From the NCBI GenBank assembly GCA_044433115.1, contig JAWXTY010000011.1:1-51596 (forward strand): DNA of 51,596 bases, read 5' to 3'. Shown here piece by piece: positions 45,153 through 51,596 of the stretch. This DNA is from CAKUIA01 sp044433115 (GTDB lineage: Bacteria; Verrucomicrobiota; Verrucomicrobiia; Opitutales; Intestinicryptomonadaceae). Both the position numbers and the translations under genes were made by a program. Under the pieces are notes generated by a model. It saw nothing but the letters and a program-made list of their open reading frames with translations. It ran no database searches and was not told the origin of the DNA. Within the stretch, counting starts at the first letter, position 1. Every line of letters begins with the position of its first letter.

Positions 45153-47012
45153 TTACTTCTTAGAATTTTTTGCGTTATTCTTTAGTCTTTCTTGCTCTTC
45201 TTTCATCTTTTGAGCTTGTTCTGCCAATGCTTGGAACTTTTCCATAAATGAAGGACCTTTTCTTGGCTTTCTTGGCTTTTTCTTAGCCTTAATTTCCTCT
45301 AAGCTTTCCTTTGTCATTCTTACATATAGTAATTGTACTAGCCCAAATGAGCTTTGAACTGTCCAATATAACAATAAGCCTGATGGGAATGTATAGAACA
45401 ATAGCAACAATACCACTGGCAAAGCTTTCATCATAATCTTTTGAGAAGGCTCAGCACTTGGCATAGGAGTCAAACTCATTTGAGTGATAGTAATCGCTGC
45501 GTTTAATAGAGGTAAAACGTGCAAAGGCATACCAAATATAGTTGGCATAGATGCGATAGTGTCAGGTAGAGCCAAGTCAGAAATCCAAAGGAAGTGTGCA
45601 AATCTAAAGTCGCCTACAGATTGTAACATAAAGTATAGCCCTAAGAATATAGGTAATTGTATCAATGCTGGCAAACAGCCTGCCATTGGGTTAATCCCAT
45701 ATTCGCCATATAGGGCAAAAACTTCTCTTTGTGCTCTTTGAGGGTCGCCCTTATATTTTTCTCTTATAGCTTTTACTGGAGCTGCAAGCAAAGACATTCT
45801 CATTGAAGACCTATATTGCTTGTTAGTCAATGGGAACATTAGCAATCTAACTACGCAAGTTAAAATTACTATAGACCAACCCCAAGCCCACTCAGGACTC
45901 ATCTTTGCAACTATGTCGTGAATGAAATTCAAGAACATCAAAAGTGGTTTAGATATAAAGCTAAAGAAGCCAAAGTCCATAGCTAAATCTTGAGAAGTTC
46001 CCATATCCATTAGAGCGTAAATATCCTTAGCTCCTGCGTAATAAAAGCCACCAAGCTCCCAAGTTTCGCCTGCCTTTAAGCTATCTATAGGGTAGGCAAC
46101 ATAACCTGCAATACCCATTCTCAACAACTTGTTTTCGTTAGCAATATCGTATACTACAGGACGCATTGCAAGCTTGTTGCCCTTTTTGCCATCGGCTGTA
46201 AATATAGAGGCAAAAGCTTGGTTTTTAACTGTAGCCCAAACGATTTCAGGAAATTCTTCTACATAGAAATTCGATTTAGGTGTCGCCCAAAATCCCATAA
46301 CGCCATCGCTACCTGCAACTTTAGTATAAGAATAAAACTCTGTGTCGTCGCCATCATAAGCTCCTACAACTAAGTTAGAATTGTTTATGTCGCCTTGAGT
46401 TGGTATAGCAGAACCTAAGCCTAACCACAAGTCTACATTGCTAATGTCATTGCCTGAAACATTTTCTATGCTAGTTCTAGTCCAGATAGAATTAGAGCTA
46501 TAAGACTTTGAATTATTCGCATCTAGCCAAAAAGCTCTCTTGATTTTCAAACCATTAACTATTGCCTCATACTCAACTGCATTCTTGCCTTTTTTAACTA
46601 GAGTAAATGGAGATTTAATATCCTTAGGCTCTGCTCCCTTTTCAGAAAGAGCAATAGAAAGAGGAGAAATATAATCATCTTCACTCAATACAAAAGCGTC
46701 TTCGCCATCTTGAGCCTTTTTGTGTGTAGCTAAGGTTATGTCCTTAATAGCTGCCCCTAAATTAGATACTCTAGCTTTAATTACGCCATTGTCTAGGTCA
46801 AAAAATTCTTCTTTAACCTTGGCGTGAGAGCCAGTTGCTGTAGCATCTATCTCTGGCGTTGCAGTTTTAGGCGAAAGAGTAGCTTGCGTTGTTTGAGATG
46901 CAACACTAGTTGCAACTGCGTTATATTCCTGAGCTTTTTTAGCATCAGAAAGTAAAAGATAGAACGCTACTGCTATTAGCAATATACCTATAGTTGTATT
47001 CTTTTTATCCAT
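45153..47012 (-). CDS. yidC: Membrane protein insertase YidC
   Basis: Inserts and folds inner-membrane proteins, with or without Sec. 619 residues: an N-terminal membrane anchor (about 7-22), a large periplasmic domain (about 60-345) and the conserved C-terminal five-helix core starting near SKPLLMFLNFIHD. The core includes AGCLPALIQLPIFLGLYFMLQ and FTFPSGLLLYWTVQSSFG-like segments (YTFPSGLLLYW here). The tail is strongly basic. In many bacteria yidC follows rpmH-rnpA-yidD; here that trio is about 3.5 kb away on the opposite strand. Confidence 0.97.
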   Translation of the reverse strand: MDKKNTTIGILLIAVAFYLLLSDAKKAQEYNAVATSVASQTTQATLSPKTATPEIDATATGSHAKVKEEFFDLDNGVIKARVSNLGAAIKDITLATHKKAQDGEDAFVLSEDDYISPLSIALSEKGAEPKDIKSPFTLVKKGKNAVEYEAIVNGLKIKRAFWLDANNSKSYSSNSIWTRTSIENVSGNDISNVDLWLGLGSAIPTQGDINNSNLVVGAYDGDDTEFYSYTKVAGSDGVMGFWATPKSNFYVEEFPEIVWATVKNQAFASIFTADGKKGNKLAMRPVVYDIANENKLLRMGIAGYVAYPIDSLKAGETWELGGFYYAGAKDIYALMDMGTSQDLAMDFGFFSFISKPLLMFLNFIHDIVAKMSPEWAWGWSIVILTCVVRLLMFPLTNKQYRSSMRMSLLAAPVKAIREKYKGDPQRAQREVFALYGEYGINPMAGCLPALIQLPIFLGLYFMLQSVGDFRFAHFLWISDLALPDTIASMPTIFGMPLHVLPLLNAAITITQMSLTPMPSAEPSQKIMMKALPVVLLLLFYTFPSGLLLYWTVQSSFGLVQLLYVRMTKESLEEIKAKKKPRKPRKGPSFMEKFQALAEQAQKMKEEQERLKNNAKNSKK

Positions 47013-47078
47013 ATATTATTAAAGTATCCCCTCATTAGAACAAAACAGCCCCCAAAGAGCAAGTTTTTTATCTAGTAC

Positions 47079-47963
47079 TTATTTTAACTCCCCTATAAAG
47101 ACGCTTTCGCCTAAGTCTGCTATGATAGCTTTTTTGATTTCTTCAATTTTCTCTTTGCTTAGTCCATTTATAACAACAAAGCAGGCACTGCCACTGCCAC
47201 TCATTAGGCAAGGCACATTAAATTCAGCCTTTAGCTTATTTAAAACTACCTCTATAGCTGGATATTTCACAGAAGCTGCCTCTTGCATATTATTATACAA
47301 AGGCAAAGTCGCAATGCTTGGGTTTGCCAACCAAGGCTCAAGCATTTTATTTGTATCTTCAGGTGTGATATAAAAAGCTTTGCTCTCACGCATAGCCTTA
47401 TAGGCTTGTCCTGTATTTATAGAAAAGGCAGGCTTGAAAACTAGTAGCTCTATAGACTTTATGCAATCTACAGCTTGCTTTGATAAGTTTTGTATAACTT
47501 CGCCTCGCCCTTTCATAATAACAGCTTCACCTCTTAGAAATAGAGGGCAATCCGAACCCATTTGAGCTGAAATATCGCTAAGCTCATCTATATTTAAAGG
47601 ACTGCCACAAAGTTCATTTATAGCCTTTAAAGCTATAGCCCCATTTGAGCTACCCCCTCCAAGCCCAGCTCCGTGAGGCACTCTTTTGATTAGCTCAAAG
47701 TCAAAATATTTCTCTATATTAGTCTTTTGCCTAAACAAAATCGCTGCCTTAATTACTAAATTGCTCTCGTTGCAAGGCACGCCTTCCATATTGCAAATGA
47801 GGCTGTCTTTATTGCTATTGGCAATCTTAATTTTCAAGCTATCGCCAAAATTTATAGGGGCAACTAAGCTAGTTAAATTGTGAAAGCCATCTTCTCTTGG
47901 CTCGTTTATAGCCAATAGATAATTGACCTTGCAGGGCGAAAAATATTCTTTAAAAGTATTCAT
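47079..47963 (-). CDS. ispE: 4-diphosphocytidyl-2-C-methyl-D-erythritol kinase
   Basis: Fourth step of the MEP isoprenoid pathway, a GHMP kinase of 294 residues. ATP loop PHGAGLGGGSSNGAIAL, N-terminal SPCKVNYLL and the C-terminal MSGSGSACFVV loop are the three GHMP motifs. It is leftward beside yidC, while ispD and ispF lie nearby on the plus strand. Confidence 0.96.
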   Translation of the reverse strand: MNTFKEYFSPCKVNYLLAINEPREDGFHNLTSLVAPINFGDSLKIKIANSNKDSLICNMEGVPCNESNLVIKAAILFRQKTNIEKYFDFELIKRVPHGAGLGGGSSNGAIALKAINELCGSPLNIDELSDISAQMGSDCPLFLRGEAVIMKGRGEVIQNLSKQAVDCIKSIELLVFKPAFSINTGQAYKAMRESKAFYITPEDTNKMLEPWLANPSIATLPLYNNMQEAASVKYPAIEVVLNKLKAEFNVPCLMSGSGSACFVVINGLSKEKIEEIKKAIIADLGESVFIGELK

Positions 47964-48065
47964 TCTGTTTGAGTTGAAAAATATATCTTGTTTTTTATCA
48001 ATTATAATGCAATTATTTTATTTAAAGGCGAGTTCTAAAAATTAGTTTTTGAAAAGTAAAGGAAA
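47964..48065. other. Upstream region of ispE
   Basis: 102 AT-rich bases. It includes GAGTTCTAAAAATTAG (48030-48045), identical to 16 bases upstream of tex. A promoter for ispE must lie here; no consensus stands out. No gene seen. Confidence 0.4.
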
Positions 48066-48290
48066 GGGGCAATTATTCTTTTTTGCCTATTTTTGCTTGA
48101 ATTTCCTTGTTTTTACGTCAAATAATTGCATTATTATCCTTAAAAAACAAGGAAATTACGCTAAAAACAATGACTCAAGGCTTATAAAGCCCTTTTTGCC
48201 CATTCGCTATCGCTCAGGGTCATTGCTAAAGCAATGCTCCTACGCCCTTGCGGTTGTAGCCTTTAAAATAGCTAATTGCCAATTTTTAGA
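48066..48290 (+). repeat. Nested palindromic element, long copy (before pyrF)
   Basis: Shares blocks with the element at 50284-50415: TGCCTATTTTTGCTTGAATT plus TCCTTGTTT on the left, and AAACAAGGAAATTACGCT plus AAAATAGCTAATTGCC on the right. Left and right arms are inverted copies. The loop has a perfect AATAAT/ATTATT hairpin. A 90-base insert near the right end has its own CATTGC/GCAATG hairpin. A 97-codon frame here is not thought real. Confidence 0.8.
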
Positions 48291-48322
48291 AATCACCAAG
48301 AAAAAACTCAACAAATTTATTT

Positions 48323-49024
48323 ATGCAAAATCAAGCTTGTAAACTTATTTTAGCACTAGACCTTCCTGATAGAGAAAGTGCAATCAACTTTTTAGAACAA
48401 ATGCGTGGCTCGCTCGAATGGGTGAAAATCGGCTTACAGATGTACCTTAAATATGGGGCAAGTTTTGTAGAGGAAATTGCGTCTATGGGCTTTAAGATAT
48501 TTTTAGACTTAAAGTTATACGACATTCCTAACACTGTCTCATCTGCCATCGAAAGTGTGGCGACTCTCCCTATATCTATGTTGACTATACACGCTCATGG
48601 GGGAGCTTTGATGATGCAAAATTCTGTAGAAAAGGCGAAGCAAATTAACCCTGAGCTTCAAATACTTGCAGTAACTGTATTGACTTCTTTTAGCGACGAG
48701 GCTCTAGCTGAAACAGGAATAGCAACAAATGCAAAAGAACAAGTTTGCAAGCTTGCGAAATTAGCTAAGGATAATTCTGTAACAGGCTTGGTATGCTCAC
48801 CTCAAGAATTGGATATGCTAAGAGAGTTTTTAAGCAAAGACGAAATGATTTTAGTTTGCCCAGGTATACGCCCTCTTGGCTCTGACGCAAATGAGCAAAA
48901 GCGTATTATGACTCCTATTCAAGCCACTCAAAAGGGTGCATCTTACATAGTAGTAGGCAGACCTATATTAAAGGCAGCTGACCCTGTTGCTGTGGCAAAA
49001 TCTATAATAGCAGAAATTAGCTAA
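48323..49024 (+). CDS. pyrF: Orotidine 5'-phosphate decarboxylase
   Basis: Last step of UMP synthesis, 233 residues. The family signature LALDLPDRESA opens it, the catalytic Lys-Asp pair is in FLDLKLYDIPNTV, and CPGIRP and YIVVGRPI bind the phosphate. It is 9 bases upstream of ispD. No other pyr gene is seen here, but carAB of the same window starts the pathway. Confidence 0.96.
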   Translation: MQNQACKLILALDLPDRESAINFLEQMRGSLEWVKIGLQMYLKYGASFVEEIASMGFKIFLDLKLYDIPNTVSSAIESVATLPISMLTIHAHGGALMMQNSVEKAKQINPELQILAVTVLTSFSDEALAETGIATNAKEQVCKLAKLAKDNSVTGLVCSPQELDMLREFLSKDEMILVCPGIRPLGSDANEQKRIMTPIQATQKGASYIVVGRPILKAADPVAVAKSIIAEIS

Positions 49025-49033
49025 GAAAAGGCT

Positions 49034-49747
49034 ATGAAAAACTCAGCTGTAATTTTAGCAGGGGGAAACTCCACAAGAATGCGAGGTACTGTAAAGGATA
49101 AGTGCCTTGAACTCTTGCTTGGTACGCCTATAATTATGCACAGTGTAAAAGCTTTTGTCGAGTCTGGCTCTATAAAGGAAATAGTCTTTGTGTGTAAAGA
49201 CGACGAGCAAAAGGAAAATATAAAAAGCCTAAGTGCTAAGTATTTAGAAGAAAATGGCATAAGCTTTATTTTTGCAGATGGGGGCAAGGAACGCTATAAT
49301 AGTGTGTATAATGGCTTGCTATGTACTAGCGAAGATATTGACATAGTCTTTATTCACGACTCGGCTCGCCCTCTAGTAAAAAAAGAAAGCATTGTAGAGC
49401 TATGCGAAGCTTGCAAAATTAGCAAAGCAAGTGTGCTTGCAAATAAAGTAGTCGATAGCATTAAGCAAAATATGGACTACCCAAGCAATGTCTCTTGTGA
49501 GCTAAAAGACCTAAAGCGTGAAGTACTTTGGGCTATGCAAACCCCTCAAGTTTTTGATAAAGAACTAATTATTAATGCTTACACTCACATTATAGAAAAT
49601 AATATAAGCATTACTGACGACGTTTCGGCTGCCTCTGAAATTGGAGCAAAAATAACTATAGTCGAAAATTTAAATATGAACACAAAAATCACTCTACCTC
49701 AAGACATAGCTCTCGTAGAGTATATAATGAAACAAAACAATGAATAA
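49034..49747 (+). CDS. ispD: 2-C-methyl-D-erythritol 4-phosphate cytidylyltransferase
   Basis: Third MEP step, 237 residues. The nucleotide loop is LAGGNSTRMRGTVKDKCLE, then VFIHDSARPLVK and LWAMQTPQVFDKE, with TDDVSAA near the end. It overlaps ispF by 8 bases, forming the common ispDF pair (here unfused). Confidence 0.95.
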   Translation: MKNSAVILAGGNSTRMRGTVKDKCLELLLGTPIIMHSVKAFVESGSIKEIVFVCKDDEQKENIKSLSAKYLEENGISFIFADGGKERYNSVYNGLLCTSEDIDIVFIHDSARPLVKKESIVELCEACKISKASVLANKVVDSIKQNMDYPSNVSCELKDLKREVLWAMQTPQVFDKELIINAYTHIIENNISITDDVSAASEIGAKITIVENLNMNTKITLPQDIALVEYIMKQNNE

Positions 49748-50234
49748 AGATTACAGAATAGGCTTTGGCTTTGACGTACACCAACTCGTAGAAGGCAGAA
49801 AGTGCGTCATAGGAGGAGTCGAAATAGAAAGCAAATTGGGAATACTCGGACACTCTGACGCCGATGTCCTAAGCCACGCTATTGCAGACGCAATCCTCGG
49901 AGCTTGTGCCTTGCCAGACATAGGCTTCTACTTCCCTCCAAGCGACGACTCTTGCAAAAATATGGACTCTCAGCTCATAATCAAAAGAGCTGTAGAAGAA
50001 ATTAAAAAACTTGGCTTTGCTATAGTAAATGTAGACACAACTATAGTCTCTGAAACGCCAAAAATCCTACCTCACGTAGCAAAAATGAAAGAAGTCTTAA
50101 GCAAATCTCTCGAAGTTTCACCAGAAGACGTTGGCATAAAGGCTACTACCAACGAAAAAATGGGCTTCATCGGCAGAAAAGAGGGAATTACTGCCCATTG
50201 CGTATGTATGATTAGGTATATAGGGGGTATTTAA
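49740..50234 (+). CDS. ispF: 2-C-methyl-D-erythritol 2,4-cyclodiphosphate synthase
   Basis: Fifth MEP step, 164 residues. The metal site is Asp and His in GFDVHQLVEG and the GHSDADVLSHAIADA loop; ALPDIGFYFPP, ATTNEKMGFIGRKEG complete the family pattern. Translationally coupled to ispD. Confidence 0.97.
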   Translation: MNKDYRIGFGFDVHQLVEGRKCVIGGVEIESKLGILGHSDADVLSHAIADAILGACALPDIGFYFPPSDDSCKNMDSQLIIKRAVEEIKKLGFAIVNVDTTIVSETPKILPHVAKMKEVLSKSLEVSPEDVGIKATTNEKMGFIGRKEGITAHCVCMIRYIGGI

Positions 50235-50255
50235 TAATTGGTTTTTAAATAGGAA

Positions 50256-50275
50256 AGCAAAAACTTTGTTTTTGC
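50256..50275 (+). terminator. Hairpin after ispF, possible terminator
   Basis: GCAAAAAC (50257-50264) and GTTTTTGC (50268-50275) pair perfectly around TTT, though no T tract follows. It may end the pyrF-ispDF transcript, or belong to the adjacent palindromic element. Confidence 0.4.
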
Positions 50276-50283
50276 ACTAAGAC

Positions 50284-50415
50284 AGGTTGCAATTGCTCTT
50301 TTTAGCCTATTTTTGCTTGAATTTCCTTGTTTATCTCCTTAGATAGCGATGCTATCTTCGTCAAACACAAGAAAATTACGCTAAAAATAATCTTAAAAAT
50401 AGCTAATTGCCAATT
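50284..50415 (+). repeat. Nested palindromic element, short copy (before rpmH)
   Basis: About 48-base arms (50284-50331 and 50368-50415) are inverted copies at roughly three quarters identity. The loop contains a perfect hairpin, AGATAGC GAT GCTATCT (50341-50357). Related to 48066-48290, without its 90-base insert. Confidence 0.8.
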
Positions 50416-50422
50416 ATCAAAC

Positions 50423-50436
50423 ACCCCCTTGGGGGT
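50423..50436 (+). terminator. GC-rich hairpin before rpmH
   Basis: ACCCCC (50423-50428) pairs with GGGGGT (50431-50436), followed by ATTTTAAAAGGTTATTTTT. Poor loop, so low confidence as a terminator; it lies upstream of the rpmH promoter. Confidence 0.35.
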
Positions 50437-50486
50437 ATTTTAAAAGGTTATTTTTAGCAAAAATCACTAGAAATCGAAAAAAAGTA

Positions 50487-50519
50487 TTGACCTAATTGAA
50501 AAAAGTGCTTTGCTAGTAT
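50487..50519 (+). promoter_or_regulatory. Putative rpmH promoter
   Basis: TTGACC (50487-50492) and TAGTAT (50514-50519) with TG three bases earlier, like an extended -10. The spacer is 21 bases. Confidence 0.4.
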
Positions 50520-50553
50520 CTTTTAAATTTTATAAGAACGGAGAATCAAGAAA

Positions 50554-50691
50554 ATGGGACCAACATATAGACCATCAAAATTAAAGCGCGCAAGACGTTG
50601 TGGCTTTCGTGCTCGTATGAAAACTAGAGGTGGCAGAAAAGTCATCGCAAACAGACGCTCTATAGGTAGAGCACGTTTGGTAACTAAGTAA
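50554..50691 (+). CDS. rpmH: 50S ribosomal protein bL34
   Basis: 45 residues, highly basic, beginning MGPTYRPSKLKRARRCGFRA and continuing RMKTRGGRKVIANRR, the bL34 consensus. A GGAG ribosome site is at about 50540-50543. The order rpmH-rnpA-yidD is conserved across bacteria and often sits near the origin of replication. Confidence 0.97.
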   Translation: MGPTYRPSKLKRARRCGFRARMKTRGGRKVIANRRSIGRARLVTK

Positions 50692-50699
50692 TTTAGAGC

Positions 50700-50724
50700 T
50701 TTTATCTGCTTGACGTAGATAAAA
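50700..50724 (+). terminator. Hairpin between rpmH and rnpA
   Basis: TTTTATCT (50700-50707) pairs perfectly with AGATAAAA (50717-50724). It lacks a T tract, so it may stabilise or partly terminate the rpmH mRNA, which is made in large excess over rnpA. Confidence 0.45.
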
Positions 50725-50755
50725 TCTAGTTGTTTGCAAAAGTAAAAGGACAAAT

Positions 50756-51091
50756 ATGCAATTTAGCCAAGAAAATAGGCTTCGCAAAAATAGCGACTTC
50801 ACTTTTGTAAGACAAAATGCAATAAAGGCGGATTGTTCCGCCTTTATTCTGTATATGAAACACGTAGACGACTCTTCCAGAATTGCAATAGTTGCAAGCA
50901 GAAAAGTTGGAAACGCTATTCGTAGAAATTATGCAAAACGCATATTCAGAGAGTTCTTTAGAGGCTACTTTGACTCTTGCGACGAGAAAATTGCAATGAT
51001 TGTATACCTTCGTCGTGGCTATCATCGCTTCGACTTTGAAAAACTTAAATCAAAATTTAATACAGCCCTAGATAATTTTAAAAATAGCTAA
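50756..51091 (+). CDS. rnpA: Ribonuclease P protein component
   Basis: Protein subunit of RNase P, which matures tRNA 5' ends. 111 residues. The hallmark RNR motif is AIRRNYAKRIFREFFR, and LRKNSDFTFVRQ opens the protein. A 12-bp perfect inverted repeat lies inside the early coding region (50821-50848). Its last codons overlap a short copy of the 27-nt hairpin motif. Confidence 0.96.
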   Translation: MQFSQENRLRKNSDFTFVRQNAIKADCSAFILYMKHVDDSSRIAIVASRKVGNAIRRNYAKRIFREFFRGYFDSCDEKIAMIVYLRRGYHRFDFEKLKSKFNTALDNFKNS

Positions 51092-51099
51092 TTTTTAGA
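51080..51099 (+). repeat. Shortened hairpin motif copy over the rnpA stop
   Basis: AAAAATAGCTAATTTTTAGA matches the 27-nt motif after rpmF minus its internal GCCAATT. The motif encodes the last residues of RnpA and its stop codon. Confidence 0.6.
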
Positions 51100-51148
51100 T
51101 TATTCTCTCAGATATTAAATCCCCCTTAAATTTGTATCCCCTCAATTA

Positions 51149-51433
51149 ATGAACAAAAAACATTCTATAGGCGTATACATTTCCTTAGCTATAATCTGGC
51201 TCTACAAAAAAATAATATCCCCAGTTATACACCTCATACCTGGCTCAGGTTGCAGATTTACCCCCACTTGCTCCCAATACACAGCCCAAGCCCTCAAAGC
51301 ACACGGCTTCATTAAAGGCTCTATAATGGGATTTTTTCGTATCCTACGCTGTAACCCCTTCTGCCAAGGCGGCATAGATAACGTCCCCCAAAAATTCACC
51401 CTAAAAGGACTTTTTGAAAAAAACGCTAAATAG
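51149..51433 (+). CDS. yidD: Membrane protein insertion efficiency factor YidD
   Basis: A small amphipathic protein that assists YidC-dependent insertion. 94 residues. The conserved segment PGSGCRFTPTCSQYTAQALKAHG and the later RCNPFCQGGIDNVP are diagnostic. Its stop codon falls within a terminator hairpin. Confidence 0.96.
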   Translation: MNKKHSIGVYISLAIIWLYKKIISPVIHLIPGSGCRFTPTCSQYTAQALKAHGFIKGSIMGFFRILRCNPFCQGGIDNVPQKFTLKGLFEKNAK

Positions 51434-51443
51434 CGTTTTTTTT
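51417..51443 (+). terminator. Terminator after yidD
   Basis: A7CGCT (51417-51427) pairs with AGCG followed by eight Ts, loop AAAT. It overlaps the yidD stop codon, so the gene and its terminator share bases. Confidence 0.85.
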
Positions 51444-51596
51444 AGTGGACAGTGGACAGCGTTTTTACTGGACAGTGGACAGTGGACAGCGTTTTTAGTG
51501 GACAGTGGACAGCGTTTTTAGTGGACAGTGGACAGTGGACAGCGAGCTTTAAGGGGAAATGAAATGTCTCTAGTTTTTAGCGTTCCATTTAAAATT
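51443..51596 (+). repeat. GTGGACA heptamer array at the window end
   Basis: Blocks of AGTGGACAGTGGAC separated by AGCGTTTTTA, ending at about 51543. The flank (51544-51596) matches the flanks of the two arrays before carB, sharing GTCTCTAGTTTTTAGC-like sequence. The element runs off the window edge. Confidence 0.88.

Noticed and set aside
48049..48342. A 97-codon plus-strand frame before pyrF
   Set aside because: It lies within the palindromic element, resembles no family and its hydrophobic stretches follow from T-rich repeat DNA.

Overview
This is a 51.6 kb chromosomal window with low G+C content, frequent AGA arginine codons and short intergenic gaps. Almost every gene is core metabolism or housekeeping. 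No tRNA, rRNA, phage, transposase or CRISPR array was recognised. The host is probably a Gram-negative of the PVC group, most likely Verrucomicrobiota (Opitutales-like). Reasons: one contiguous atpBEFHAGDC operon; a BamD-like TPR protein followed by LptE (so an outer membrane); a glgC of the cyanobacterial/verrucomicrobial type; and a DTW/TSR3-like protein. The trp gene order (BEGDCFA) and the moxR-bat cluster are of a kind typical of Bacteroidota, so placement rests on inference.

Layout. 1-6175: F1Fo ATP synthase operon (atpB cut by the window edge). 6261-11157: rpmF, plsX, fabH, a BamD-like protein, lptE and rpe, linking phospholipid/fatty-acid initiation with outer-membrane assembly. 11236-16667 (minus strand): tex, then pdxH-yihY-nadK. 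16877-18707: ndk-rsmG-fabG. 19001-21502: a DTW/TSR3-like gene divergent from a phosphohexomutase. 21611-28331: leuA, a large repeat-filled gap, then carB-carA. 28359-34894: a trp leader peptide with two adjacent Trp codons and an attenuator, followed by trpBEGDCFA. 34983-36260 (minus): glgC. 36533-44930: a moxR-DUF58-batA-batBC(fused)-batD-batE operon. 45153-47963 (minus): yidC and ispE. 48323-50234: pyrF-ispD-ispF. 50554-51433: rpmH-rnpA-yidD.

How the genes work together. The atp genes build one proton-driven rotary ATP synthase. plsX, fabH and fabG feed the membrane-lipid pathway, while the BamD-like protein, LptE and YidC handle envelope assembly. leuA, carAB, trp and pyrF point to a lineage able to make leucine, arginine/pyrimidines and tryptophan. 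ispD, ispE and ispF are three consecutive MEP-pathway steps. The MoxR/Bat genes form a membrane VWA-TPR complex with an AAA+ partner and an uncertain role in envelope stress or aerotolerance.

Most unusual features. These are a classical-looking Trp leader-peptide attenuator, a BatB-BatC fusion that keeps an internal signal-peptide-like segment and a long Q/N-rich tail, a compact 119-nt RNA-like fold after batE, and several families of intergenic palindromic or tandem repeats. The repeats include nested hairpin elements near ispE/pyrF and ispF/rpmH, a 130-bp repeat after fabG and leuA, and heptamer GTGGACA arrays near carB and at the window end. All calls come from reading the sequence; no database search was run.
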